Source: JBBSDP01 sp963754335 (GTDB lineage Bacteria > Planctomycetota > Phycisphaerae > Tepidisphaerales > Tepidisphaeraceae). Taken from it: a DNA stretch of 64,000 bases. The stretch spans positions 806,001 through 870,000 of the forward strand of contig CAVWFQ010000003.1 in the NCBI GenBank assembly GCA_963754335.1. The letters run 5' to 3'. Positions 8,831 through 18,877 of this stretch are shown one piece after another. The translations under genes were made by a program, and so were the position numbers. Below the pieces are notes generated by a model. It saw only the letters and a program-made list of their open reading frames with translations, was not told the DNA's origin and did no database searches. How positions within the stretch are numbered: position 1 is the stretch's first letter; each line of letters starts with the position of its first letter.

Positions 8831-8968
8831 ACCGCCAAGCCGCGAAGCCGCGAAGTAAAGCGCGAAGAAGAAACGGGTGCAGAAAATGCATTACGGACTT
8901 TCCGCCTGGAGCCGGTTCTGATTTCTGGATTCTTCGCGTCCCTCGCGCCTTCGCGGTTGATTCCACAA
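8831..8968. repeat. inverted pair of Ala/Arg-coding-like dispersed repeat
   Basis: CACCGCCAAGCCGCGAAG (from about 8831) and TTCGCGCCTTCGCGGTTGAT-like sequence (8948-8963) form an imperfect inverted pair about 100 bp apart. This low-complexity repeat is of a type seen between genes in many GC-rich genomes. No gene is seen between the divergent transcripts at 8800 and 9236. Confidence 0.4.
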
Positions 8969-9235
8969 TGTCACGCCGCAAATGGCAATTTGAAAGGCAC
9001 GCCCGGAACCGCGGTTTGACGGATCCGTGTTTTCAATCGAATATGAGGCGGCTATTCGACACTTCTCGACATAATTCGACACATTTTTGATCGTTCTAAA
9101 CAGAGGTTTGTCCGCTCAGGCATCAGTGCTTCCTTTCGCTGCATGGCATTCGTTTGGCGCTGTGCGGTGGCGATCTTACCATTCGCACTGTGAGTTCGAA
9201 TGTTGGAATGGCGGGTGGCGAATCACGGAGGTTGG

Positions 9236-9690
9236 ATGCCGTTCTTAAAATTACGAGAGTATTTGAACAGGCAGCCGGCCCTCGGATGGGCGTGTGGGGC
9301 CGCCCTGATTTGCATCGCGGTCGCTTACGGAATCTGGGCGATGAAATCCGATTCATCGGCCCGCGCCGATTTTTTTGACGAAGACACCAATCAGCCGGTC
9401 GTTCGTTCGATTCGGGAGGTGCCGCCGCTGATTGGAAAGCACGGCAACGCTTCGGTGTTTGCGCCTACTACTTCGGCGATGAGCCAACCGGCGCGCACAG
9501 CGGAAAACTCGCTTATCTCGAGAAGTACAGTGACGAGGGAAAAAAGGAAATGGAACGGCTGTTGAACGGTAAGAATACTGGGCCTCCGAACATTCCGCCG
9601 ATGGCACATCTGGTCCGACGTCCTGAAGCGGGAGCCCCATGGGTCGACTACAATTCGCCGGAAGGTTGTCTTATCAGAGAGGGCAAATGA
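9236..9690 (+). CDS. membrane-anchored hypothetical protein paired with prepilin, one frameshift
   Basis: Starts at ATG 9236, which has GGAGG 4 nt upstream. A transmembrane helix (ALGWACGAALICIAVAYGIWAM) is followed by a soluble domain with FFDEDTNQPVVRSIREVPP. The frame shifts near 9458-9465, after which the second frame reads YYFGDEPTGAHSGKLAYLEK and HLVRRPEAGAPWVDYN and stops at 9690. The stop overlaps the next start (ATGA). The pattern of a single-helix anchor with an FFDE motif next to a prepilin gene looks to me like a recurring Phycisphaerae pair, but I know of no function. Confidence 0.6.
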
Positions 9691-10621
9691 ATAAGGTCTT
9701 CTCCCGAGCACATCGCCCGCGGCACGGTTTTACGCTGGTCGAATTGCTGGTAGTGATCGGCATCATTGCGGTATTGATCTCAGTGCTGTTGCCGGCGCTC
9801 GGCAGGCGCAGGATTGCGGCCCAGCGAATCGTTTGTTCGAGCAATATGCGACAGATCACGACGGCGCTGCTCGCATATCTGAACGATAACAAAGGCCATC
9901 AGCCACTCAGCGCCTCGGGATATACCGCGGGGGCATTCGGCACCAGCAACGAGTACATGTACTTTGTGGCGATTGCGAGGTATCTGGATATTGGCGGGAT
10001 TCAGACCAAGGGGGATACCGGCGACGCCAATGGCGCCTGGTTCGAATACCTCACCCAAGTAATGACCGGCGGTCCCGTGCGACACAGCGTCTTATTCTGT
10101 CCGGCTGAAGACTGGGAACCCGCCCGGCCGACACCGCGACCGTACTGGGCGGCAGCCCCAACGTCTTTCCAATGTTTACCAGTTACGGAACCGTGGAAGT
10201 TTCGTGGGCAAACCCTCAATTGGTTGGAGGAAACGCCTTTGGCAATCACCAGCTCCCGGCGGATATGACTCCCTTCGCCGGAAACACATACATGGGCAAA
10301 ACTCTCACCGGCCATCAGGATAGCAGCCGAACACCGGTGTTTGCTCATGTGCGTGGGGCGCGATCGCAATAACTGGAGGTCTGGCACTCTCAAGGCGGGT
10401 GGTGGGACGCCTGTTATAACAGTGTCAATTCCCATGCGAACGTACTGCCGTTTGCTTACCTCGATGGGCATGTCGAGTCGATCGCGTGGTCGGAGTGGCA
10501 GCCAACGAGTTACGTTCCGTTCGCGACCGGATTCTATGGGGCTCAGCCGGCAGCAGGGCAGTGGCCGGCACAGGGTGGTGTTTATCTCGGCGGACCCTAT
10601 CAAATCTGGACCAATCAGTGA
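9687..10621 (+). CDS. prepilin-like protein, broken by a frameshift and an in-frame stop
   Basis: ATG 9687 overlaps the previous stop. The N-terminus GFTLVELLVVIGIIAVLISV is a class III prepilin signal, followed by CSSNMRQITTALLAYLNDNKG. The frame shifts near 10127-10133 and continues with LGGSPNVFPMFTSYGTVEVSW. An in-frame TAA at 10370-10372 then interrupts it, and the same frame resumes with WWDACYNSVNSHANVLPFAYLDGHV and ends at TGA 10621. The YLDGHV box is typical of these pseudopilins. The clear homologous tail argues for sequencing errors or a recent pseudogene rather than two genes. Confidence 0.7.
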
Positions 10622-10909
10622 TGCAATCGCCCCTCGGGATTCAAGACTGCTACCGCTTCAGCCGATCGGTTGTACCGAAAAAGCGTTCCCTATTGCTGGT
10701 TCTGGAGGGGAAAATCGGTCATTGCGAAAAAATTTATCTCTCTGCGACTGATGGAGTTACGCCGTTGGCTGTCCGCCAGATCTGGGCAAAAACGCAAAAA
10801 TGACCGTCAAATGCGCATATAGATAGAGGACGACAGTTTTCTCAGTGAGGATCGGCGGGAGGAACATGTTCACATTTCACATGCGAATCTCTTCACGCAT
10901 TCAATCGAT
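10622..10909. other. intergenic between convergent genes, nothing recognised
   Basis: Holds only short frames without motif. It is somewhat AT-richer than its neighbours and I see no clear terminator hairpin. Confidence 0.4.
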
Positions 10910-11464
10910 TCATGTCATCCCCAGGTCTTTTACCAAGGTCGAATCGGATCTGATCTCTTCCGGCTTAACGCCGAGCGCGTCGACAAGGACCTGATTTATC
11001 CCAGCCTGAATCTGTCCATGAAAGCTGGCCGCCGCGCCGCATTCTGGACAGTTGCCGGAGAGCGGCAGACCCCGAAGGTTGTAGGAGCAGACGACGCATT
11101 TCCGATTGCGGGCAACGGCGTCTCCGGTATCGACTGGCGGCAAACGGGATTGCATGAAATCAAACAGGTCGCTTACAGAAAAGTCCCTTCGGCCCAGCTT
11201 TTTACCTCTCGCCTCAAGAAAGCGAACCAAGTCGTCGCGTGGAATCTTCACGCCGAACGCTTTTTCAAGGCGAAAAATAATGTCGAGGAAGTCGATCCCC
11301 ATGAAAACCCAACTTAATCGAAATCCGAGCAGGCTCGAAATTGAATTTTGAATCGCACGCGAGTCGTCAACAGCAATAATAACTTCCGAGACTATATCGC
11401 TCGGTCGCATTTGCCGCGCGACGGTCGCGCTTGTTATCGCGCACGCTAATTCGGAGTAGCCCAT
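10910..11464 (-). CDS. degenerate acyl-carrier-like domain, zinc ribbon and a half acyl-carrier domain
   Basis: The upstream boundary is uncertain; ATG 11464 and ATG 11410 are both possible. In order it shows: an acyl-carrier-like domain (IVSEVIIAVDDSRA to FMGIDFLDIIFRLEKAFGVK), in which Gly replaces the Ser that carries phosphopantetheine in the (D)S-(L/I)-D motif; FSVSDLFDFMQSRL; a zinc ribbon CVVCSYNLRGLP..CPECG; and the first half of a second carrier domain (INQVLVDALGVKPEEI..LVKDLGMT). The second half is missing: a TGA stands exactly where the Ser codon is expected, followed by ATC GAT (Ile-Asp). No acyl-transfer enzymes lie nearby. Likely a nonfunctional or purely structural paralogue. 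Confidence 0.55.
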   Translation of the reverse strand: MGYSELACAITSATVARQMRPSDIVSEVIIAVDDSRAIQNSISSLLGFRLSWVFMGIDFLDIIFRLEKAFGVKIPRDDLVRFLEARGKKLGRRDFSVSDLFDFMQSRLPPVDTGDAVARNRKCVVCSYNLRGLPLSGNCPECGAAASFHGQIQAGINQVLVDALGVKPEEIRSDSTLVKDLGMT

Positions 11465-11639
11465 GACGCAGATTCCATTTACGGCAATGCGAAGCGGCGC
11501 GACATCGAAATTAATTCGCGCCGGGTCGCGCGATCCGCGTTCATTGCAAATTTGCGATTGCTGGCGGTCTGGGCAAACAAGACCCTTGAAAACCCTCACA
11601 TTGTTATACATTCCTCGCGCGATGTCCTACTCAAAGCAT

Positions 11640-11668
11640 TTGACAGTCGGTTGCGAAAATCCTATTTC
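11640..11668 (+). promoter_or_regulatory. promoter of the Gfo/Idh gene (TTGACA-N17-TATTTC)
   Basis: A consensus -35 TTGACA (11640-11645), a 17-nt spacer and TATTTC (11663-11668) are followed by 7 nt and ATG 11676. The predicted start is at or next to the ATG. Confidence 0.6.
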
Positions 11669-11675
11669 ACCCCCC

Positions 11676-12847
11676 ATGGAAACCGTTCGCTGTGGCGTGA
11701 TCGGATTAGGGAATATGGGGTCGTTCCATGCGACTTCATTTGGGGAATTGCAAAATGCCATATTGACCGCGGTCTGCGATCCCAAGCCGGCGCGAGCCGC
11801 GGAGATCGGCGCTAAGTATCAGGCCGGTCACTTCACCCGCTATCAGGATCTGCTCGATTCAGGGCAGGTCGATGCGGTGCTGATCGCCACGCCACATCTG
11901 CAGCATCCGGAAATCTGCCTGGCGGCGTTCGATCGCAATATTCACGTTCTCAGCGAGAAGCCGATCGCCATCACCATCGGCAAGGCGCGCGAAGTGAACG
12001 CGGCGGCCGTCGTCCACCCGAAGTTGAAATTTTCCATCATGTTTCAGCAGCGAACCGTCTCCCTCTACCGGAAGCTGCGCGAGGTGATCGCCGACGGGGA
12101 ACTCGGCGCGATCACGCGAATCACCTGGCTCGTCACCGACTGGTTTCGGACCTGGGCGTACTACGGTTCGGGCGGGTGGCGGGCCACCTGGTCTGGTGAA
12201 GGGGGTGGCGTGCTGATCAACCAATGTCCGCACAACCTCGACATGCTCTACTGGCTGACGGGAATGACGCCGACCCGCGTGACAGCCGTCGCTTCGATCG
12301 GGAAGACGCATCCGATCGAAGTCGAAGATGAAGTCAGTGCGATCATGGAATATCCCAACGGCGCGATCGGCCATTTCGTGACCACCACCGGCGAAGCGCC
12401 GGGGACGAATCGGCTGGAGATTTGCGGAGATCGGGGAAAGATCGTCGCCGAGAACGGCAAACTCCTTTTCACGCGCAGGCGCAAGAGCGTGAGTTCGATC
12501 CGCGAAACGAGCCGGGAGGCTTTCGCGCAGGTGGAAAGCTGGGTCTGCGAAATTCCGCACACGGCGGGGGCGATGGAAGGGCATAAGGGGATCACTCAGA
12601 ACTGGATCAATGCCATTCTTCGGGATGAACCGCTGATTGCGCCGGGGATGGACGGGCGCGAGCCCTGGAACTGGGGAGCGCGATGCAGATGGCGGGAATT
12701 TTGCGCCAATCAGTGGAAATCCCATTGGATGCCGAGGCGCACGATCGGTTTCTGAAAGAGATGCAGCAGAAATACGGGGGGAAGAAAACGCTGGCGACGC
12801 AGCCCGCGGTTGTCGCGGATATGTCATCGTCGTTCGCGAAACCGTGA
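11676..12847 (+). CDS. Gfo/Idh/MocA family NAD(P)-dependent oxidoreductase, one frameshift
   Basis: Sugar or cyclitol dehydrogenase fold. The N-terminal Rossmann motif is CGVIGLGNMGSFHA; VLIATPHLQHPE and the conserved EKP (VLSEKPIAI) follow; then the C-terminal alpha/beta domain has GGVLINQCPHNLDMLYWLTG, which supplies the usual His. The frame shifts near 12660-12664, and the true tail is in the other frame (MQMAGILRQSVEIPLDAEAH, ending SSSFAKP at 12847). ATG 11676 starts directly at the Rossmann strand and has a consensus promoter 7 nt upstream. Substrate unknown. Confidence 0.85.
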
Positions 12848-12855
12848 ATGGATCA

Positions 12856-12981
12856 GCCGCTTGCGGCTTCGCGAATAAGCGCCCCGGAACCGCCACCGCC
12901 CCCTCCCGATCTTGCAAGAATCCCCAAATTCGGAGGCAACCGGCGGCGGTTCCGGCGGCGTTCTTTCGCGAAGCCGCAAGC
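12856..12981. repeat. dispersed repeat copies 2 and 3 in inverted orientation
   Basis: GCTTGCGGCTTCGCGAA at 12859-12875 and its complement at 12965-12981 flank about 90 bp of GC-rich sequence between two convergent genes. It could act as a bidirectional terminator. The same core occurs near 1683 and 29684. Confidence 0.6.
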
Positions 12982-12987
12982 AACTGA

Positions 12988-13947
12988 CTATGCAAGCAGA
13001 ATCATTTTTCCAAATGCCCGTTCATTGATGATCGCTTCGTGCGCTTTTGCCGCGTCGGCCAGCGAAAATCGGGCGCCAATGACCGGTCGCAACGACCCGT
13101 TCTCCAGCCCCTCGACCAGTGCCGCGTGAATCCCCGAAAGCTCCGTCTCGGTCGCATTCATGAGGCTCATGCCACGAATATCCGCGTCGCGGCTCATCGT
13201 GTCGCGCGGGTTGATCTGCACCGGCCCCCGGTTCCCGACGACGACAACACGCCCTTTCTTCGCAAGAACCGCGAGGTCTGTGCCCAGGTTCTGATGAGCG
13301 GCGAATTCGAGGATGATTGGAACGCCAGCTCCGCCGGTTAATTTGAGGATCTCGTCGAAATGTTCCGGCGAATGATGATTCACGACGTGTTGAGCGCCCT
13401 GTTCTTTCACCAGCGCCATTCCTTTTTCAGTTCCGGCTGATCCAATGATCGTAAGTCCGGCCGCGCGGGCGAGCTGGACGGCGGCGATGCCGACACCCCC
13501 CGACGCGCCATGAATGAGAACCGTCTCGCCCCAACTGGCGGCGCCGCGGATGAATAAAGCGCGGTATGCGGTCGCATAAGGGACGCCGATTGCGGCTCCC
13601 TGCTCGAATGTGACATTCTTCGGAAGAGGATGGACTGTCACTTCGTCGCACACCGTTTTCTCGGCGTAAGCGCCGCTGATCGTCTTCGAAGTGTAAACGC
13701 GATCCCCGGCCTGCCAGCGTTTGACGTGCAGGCCGACCGATTCGATTTCGCCCGCCGCGTCCGCGCCCGGCGTGTAGGGAAAATTCATCGGCCCGTAAAT
13801 ACCGGAGCGGATATACGTTTCAACCGGATTGACGCCGATCGCCTTCACGCGCACGAGGACCTGTCCGGGGCCCGGCTTGGGATCGGGAACTTCCTCCAGT
13901 TTCAATACTTCAGGCCCGCCGAACGCGTGAACGCGGATCGTTTTCAT
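12988..13947 (-). CDS. qor: zinc-less quinone oxidoreductase (MDR family, zeta-crystallin-like)
   Basis: A 319-residue NADPH-dependent medium-chain reductase. The GroES-like half has VKAIGVNPVETYIRSG and the nucleotide-binding half has VLIHGASGGVGIAAVQLARAAG (about residues 143-164), with no zinc ligands. It reduces quinones or small electrophiles, and the true substrate is unknown. An AAGGAGCC Shine-Dalgarno precedes ATG 13947. It converges with the Gfo/Idh gene. Confidence 0.87.
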   Translation of the reverse strand: MKTIRVHAFGGPEVLKLEEVPDPKPGPGQVLVRVKAIGVNPVETYIRSGIYGPMNFPYTPGADAAGEIESVGLHVKRWQAGDRVYTSKTISGAYAEKTVCDEVTVHPLPKNVTFEQGAAIGVPYATAYRALFIRGAASWGETVLIHGASGGVGIAAVQLARAAGLTIIGSAGTEKGMALVKEQGAQHVVNHHSPEHFDEILKLTGGAGVPIILEFAAHQNLGTDLAVLAKKGRVVVVGNRGPVQINPRDTMSRDADIRGMSLMNATETELSGIHAALVEGLENGSLRPVIGARFSLADAAKAHEAIINERAFGKMILLA

Positions 13948-14012
13948 GTTGGCTCCTTTTGCCGGAGAGTCATCCCGGATCGCCGTCGTGCAACTTTTGA
14001 TCTACCTTTGGC

Positions 14013-14018
14013 TATACT
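14013..14018 (+). promoter_or_regulatory. -10-like TATACT upstream of the MoxR cluster
   Basis: TATACT about 70 nt before the moxR start is the best promoter candidate for the long 14.1-29.6 kb cluster. The -35 is weak. Confidence 0.35.
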
Positions 14019-14089
14019 AAAGGGAGACGGGCAACCGCGCAATGAGCGTTCGCAGGTAATTGAATTCCCTTTTTCGTTCGGAGCATTGC

Positions 14090-15181
<1,092 letters not shown>

Positions 15182-15208
15182 GGTGTGGCATGGCGCTGAA
15201 GTGCTAAA

Positions 15209-15466
15209 ATGACGAAGCGTAATGTTCAACGCCTCAAAGATGCCATTCGGGTTCGCTTTCCGTCAGCTGAGGTCGAAACGGTCTTGGTCGGTGTTAAAGG
15301 TCGCTACCGTTTCAATGTAGTCGCTTCCGAATTTGATCGGATGACACAATTATCACGACAAGACGCGCTTTGGGAGATCGTGGACCAGACATGGGCGCGC
15401 GACGCGTCGTTGGATGTTTCGCTGATCCTCGCGTACGCACCGAGCGAACTGGTCGCCGCCGAATAA
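15209..15466 (+). CDS. small hypothetical protein inside the MoxR cluster
   Basis: 85 residues with no signal peptide. It has a helix-strand layout (NVQRLKDAIRVRFPSAEVET, GRYRFNVVASEFDRM, LSRQDALWEIVD, LDVSLILAYAPSELVAAE). The shape recalls the small BolA/KH-like fold, but I would not assign a family. It lies 27 nt after moxR and 28 nt before the DUF58 gene, so it is almost certainly co-transcribed and may act with them. Confidence 0.65.
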   Translation: MTKRNVQRLKDAIRVRFPSAEVETVLVGVKGRYRFNVVASEFDRMTQLSRQDALWEIVDQTWARDASLDVSLILAYAPSELVAAE

Positions 15467-15494
15467 TGTGTGGGCCGAACCCACCGTACATGAA

Positions 15495-16424
15495 ATGTCG
15501 AGCGCTCCTCAGACTACCGACTATCGCAAATACCTCGACCCGCGCACACTGGCGCGCGTCGGTTCCCTGGATTTGCGCGCCCGGTTCATTGTCGAAGGTT
15601 TGATGACGGGAATGCATCGTTCGCCGTATCAGGGCATATCGGTCGAATTCGCGCAGCATCGGCCGTATGTCGCGGGAGACGACACACGCCATGTCGATTG
15701 GAAGGTCTTTGGGAAGACCGACAAGATTTATCTGAAGCAATATCTCGAAGAAACGAACCTGCATCTGCTGTGCATCGTGGACGCCAGTGAGTCGATGGGG
15801 TTTGGATCGGTCGGCGACGCGAAGGAAGTCTGGACCAAATACGATCACGCGACCGCAATCGCCGCCTCGCTCTCCTACATGGCGATTCAGCAGCAGGACT
15901 CGGTTGGGCTCGCGATCTTCGATTCGGACCTCAAGCATTACATCAAGCCGAGTAACTCGCCGGCGCAGTGGAAGATCATCACCAAGGAGCTGACACTCGT
16001 TCCAAAGCTGAAAAAAACGAACACCGGCCGCATCCTCGATCAGCTTGCCGAGAAACTAACGCATCGCAGTTTGATCGTGCTCCTGAGCGATTTCTTCGAC
16101 GATTTCGAAAACATCAAGAAGGGACTGCGGCATCTTCGCTACAAAAAGCACGAGATCATGGCGTTTCAGGTTCTCGATCCGCTCGAAATTGAGTTCCCAT
16201 TCGAAGAGACGACGCTGTTCAAAGGGCTGGAGGAATCCGGTGAATTGCTCACCGAGCCGCGTGCCCTGCGCGACGGATATCTCGAACAGCTCGCGCTCTT
16301 CACCGACGATGTGCGGAAGCTCTGCCGGGGCATGCACATCGATTTCACGCGCATGAACAGCGGCGAGCCGCTTGACGTCGCGCTCAGTGGATTCCTCGCC
16401 GGACGGGCGGCGAGTATTAAGTAG
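15495..16424 (+). CDS. DUF58 family protein (VWA-like)
   Basis: A 309-residue soluble protein. The characteristic DUF58 opening (YLDPRTLARVGSLDLRAR), the RPYVAGDDTRHVDWKVFGKTD block (usually R-Y-x-G-D-D-x-R-x-I-DW) and a VWA-type strand CIVDASESMGFG are present. DUF58 proteins regularly follow MoxR. ATG 15495 is preferred over the GTG at 15468 because it sits closer to the family start. Its role in complex with the MoxR ATPase is inferred from context. Confidence 0.9.
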   Translation: MSSAPQTTDYRKYLDPRTLARVGSLDLRARFIVEGLMTGMHRSPYQGISVEFAQHRPYVAGDDTRHVDWKVFGKTDKIYLKQYLEETNLHLLCIVDASESMGFGSVGDAKEVWTKYDHATAIAASLSYMAIQQQDSVGLAIFDSDLKHYIKPSNSPAQWKIITKELTLVPKLKKTNTGRILDQLAEKLTHRSLIVLLSDFFDDFENIKKGLRHLRYKKHEIMAFQVLDPLEIEFPFEETTLFKGLEESGELLTEPRALRDGYLEQLALFTDDVRKLCRGMHIDFTRMNSGEPLDVALSGFLAGRAASIK

Positions 16425-16547
16425 GAGAGAAGCCAGGAGCCAGGAGACAGAAGGCAGGAGCGAGAAGACGGAATTGAAGATCGAGCCGAAGAAGATGATC
16501 TGAACTTTTAACGCATCACAGCCGAGGGCGGCTGTGCTACATCAACG

Positions 16548-18821
16548 ATGCCGCTTCCCATCCTCGCCTTCTTCTTTCTGAACCCGTGGTTTTTCACGGC
16601 GGGGCTTCTGCTGGCTACGGTTCCGATCATCATTCACATTCTCAACCGCCGCCGGTTCAAAACGGTGACGTGGGCGGCGATGGAATTCCTGCTTCGGGCG
16701 ATGCGGAAGAACCGTCGTCGCCTTCGATTCGAGCAATGGCTTCTCCTGGCGACGCGCTGTCTGCTGCTGGTGCTTCTGGGAACGGCCCTGGCCCGGCCGC
16801 TGGGCTGCGAGAACGGCGCTCTCTCCGCGCTCGGACGCCACACGGCGCTCGACGTCTTCGTCATCGATAACAGTTACTCGATGGCGTACGAAGCGAATCA
16901 TCCCGGCGGCGCCAAGACGCATCTCGCGCAGGCCAAGCGAATCGCCAAGGCGCTACTTGATCAGCCCAGTTCCGGCGGCGTCTCCGTGGCGGTGATCACG
17001 GCGGCGAGCCCGGCGCGAGCGATCATCGCCAAGCCCGGATACGACATTCAGGCGGCCATAGCCGCCATCGATCGGATCGAGCAATCATACAGCTCGACCG
17101 ACCTGGCTGGCGCGCTTCAGGCGGCCCTTCAGATCGCGCGCGATGAAGCACGCCAGCCGAATAAGAATCTCTATATATTGACCGACGCCACCCGCAGTGC
17201 CTTCGAAGGGTCGCAGAACCAGGCATTGAAAGAACTCGGACCGGAGCTGGCGAAGGAATATCACATCACCCATCGCAACCTTGCCGAGGGTCAGCCGCAG
17301 TGGAATGGCGCGGTCACTGCGCTGCGGCCGTCCGAGGGGCTCGTCACCAATCGTTTCCAGTCCGACTTCAAGGCGACGATCGCGGGATTTGGCGGACAGC
17401 ATGAGGGAACGCTCCAGTGGAAACTGGATGACCAGAACATCGATGGCCCGCCCACCGTCAAGCTCGACGGCACCGTCAATCTCACCGAGTCAAAGGCATC
17501 GTTTGCCACCGGCGGCCCCCATGTCTTGAGTGGTACCCTGATCGACGAAGACCGCCTGCCGGCCGACAATACCTTTTGGCGGGTCGTCGATGTGGCTTCA
17601 GAACTGAAGACACTCGTCGTCGAAGGAAAGCACGGAATCAACCGGCTCGAGGGATCGGCGGCCTTCATCATGGCCGCGCTCGATCCCCTGGACGATGCCG
17701 GCAAGCGATCCAGCGAAAGCTACGTCGCTCCTGATTTGATCAGCGATCTGGAGCTGGGGGGGAAACCGCTCAACGAATACCGGCTTGTAATTCTCGCCGA
17801 TGTCGCACAGGTCACCGCCGACGAAGCTGAAACCCTGCGCCATTTCGTCGAGCAGGGCGGAACGTTAATGTATTTCATGGGAGATCTGGTCAACAAGGAG
17901 AACTACAACGCCGTCCTGCTCCCCAGAAAGCTCCTGCCTGGGCCGTTGGTTAAGATGGTGAGCGTCGGCGCAGAGCAGCGCGGATACACACTCGACTTCC
18001 GCCCCAACGGCGTGCTTCATCCCTTCCTGCATGCCTTTGCGGATCAGGAAAATACGGGCCTGGACAAGGCTCAGGTCTACATCTACTGGCAGGTGGACGT
18101 TCCCCCGGCAAGCGGGGTCGAGACGGTCCTGAAATATATTTCGCGAGACTCAGGGCCTGCCGGAAAAGGCAGCGGCGATCCTGCGATCACCCACCAGATT
18201 CTTGGCCAGGGTCACATCGTCTTTGTCTCGACGCTCGCCAATCATGAGTGGACCAATTTCCCCGGCCATCCCAACTATCTCCCGCTGATCCACGAACTGG
18301 TCCAGGGGAGCACACGGACCGGGGATTACTGGATGAACCTGAAAGTCGGCGAAAGGCTGGTCATCCCTTCAACGGTCAAGCTCGGTGGCGCGCCCGCATT
18401 GAGCGATCCACAGGACCGCGCGATTGTCCTGCAAACGCCCAATCCCGAGTCGAGCACGGAATTCGAACGGAGTTTTCACAGCGATCCCATTTCCAGGCCC
18501 GGCGTTTATAAACTGTCGCTCGGCGGCGCGTCCGTGCCGATTGCAGTAAATGTTCCCGCCGATGAGGAGGCGAACGTCTTCGTGATCTCCGATGAGGCCG
18601 TGCGGCACGCGCTTGGGGACATCAACATGACGCTACGTGGAGCCGAGCTTCCCGCTGAGACGGTCGCCGACGCCAGGGAAGGGAACGATTTCAGTTGGTG
18701 GTGCATGGCCGGCGTACTACTGCTTGTTGGTTTTGAATGTCTGATGGCCATGCGTTTCGGCCACTACCGCCGGTCAGAGCGCGGCGCAGTAAAGAGCAGC
18801 GGATCGGCGATGCCGATTTGA
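16548..18821 (+). CDS. BatA-type membrane protein with VWA-like domain
   Basis: A 757-residue membrane protein. The N-terminal BatA domain has one helix (FLNPWFFTAGLLLATVPIIIHILNRRR) and a second (WLLLATRCLLLVLLGTALARP). These lead to a VWA domain with a MIDAS-like DNSYSM at about residue 105, a long periplasmic beta-rich part, a glutamine-amidotransferase-like segment (RLVILADVAQVTADEAETLRHFVEQGGTL) and a C-terminal helix (WWCMAGVLLLVGFECLMAM). Such proteins sit with MoxR/DUF58 in planctomycetes and may bind or remodel envelope partners. Function not established. Confidence 0.85.
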   Translation: MPLPILAFFFLNPWFFTAGLLLATVPIIIHILNRRRFKTVTWAAMEFLLRAMRKNRRRLRFEQWLLLATRCLLLVLLGTALARPLGCENGALSALGRHTALDVFVIDNSYSMAYEANHPGGAKTHLAQAKRIAKALLDQPSSGGVSVAVITAASPARAIIAKPGYDIQAAIAAIDRIEQSYSSTDLAGALQAALQIARDEARQPNKNLYILTDATRSAFEGSQNQALKELGPELAKEYHITHRNLAEGQPQWNGAVTALRPSEGLVTNRFQSDFKATIAGFGGQHEGTLQWKLDDQNIDGPPTVKLDGTVNLTESKASFATGGPHVLSGTLIDEDRLPADNTFWRVVDVASELKTLVVEGKHGINRLEGSAAFIMAALDPLDDAGKRSSESYVAPDLISDLELGGKPLNEYRLVILADVAQVTADEAETLRHFVEQGGTLMYFMGDLVNKENYNAVLLPRKLLPGPLVKMVSVGAEQRGYTLDFRPNGVLHPFLHAFADQENTGLDKAQVYIYWQVDVPPASGVETVLKYISRDSGPAGKGSGDPAITHQILGQGHIVFVSTLANHEWTNFPGHPNYLPLIHELVQGSTRTGDYWMNLKVGERLVIPSTVKLGGAPALSDPQDRAIVLQTPNPESSTEFERSFHSDPISRPGVYKLSLGGASVPIAVNVPADEEANVFVISDEAVRHALGDINMTLRGAELPAETVADAREGNDFSWWCMAGVLLLVGFECLMAMRFGHYRRSERGAVKSSGSAMPI

Positions 18822-18877
18822 GCCGAATCGCACAGGACGAATGTCAATCTCGTATGCCTGAAGGATCGTAACGTCAG

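Noticed and set aside
10910..10912. TGA in the acyl-carrier gene as a selenocysteine codon
   Set aside because: Although tRNA-Sec is present, only Ile-Asp follows before another stop, so readthrough would add two residues.
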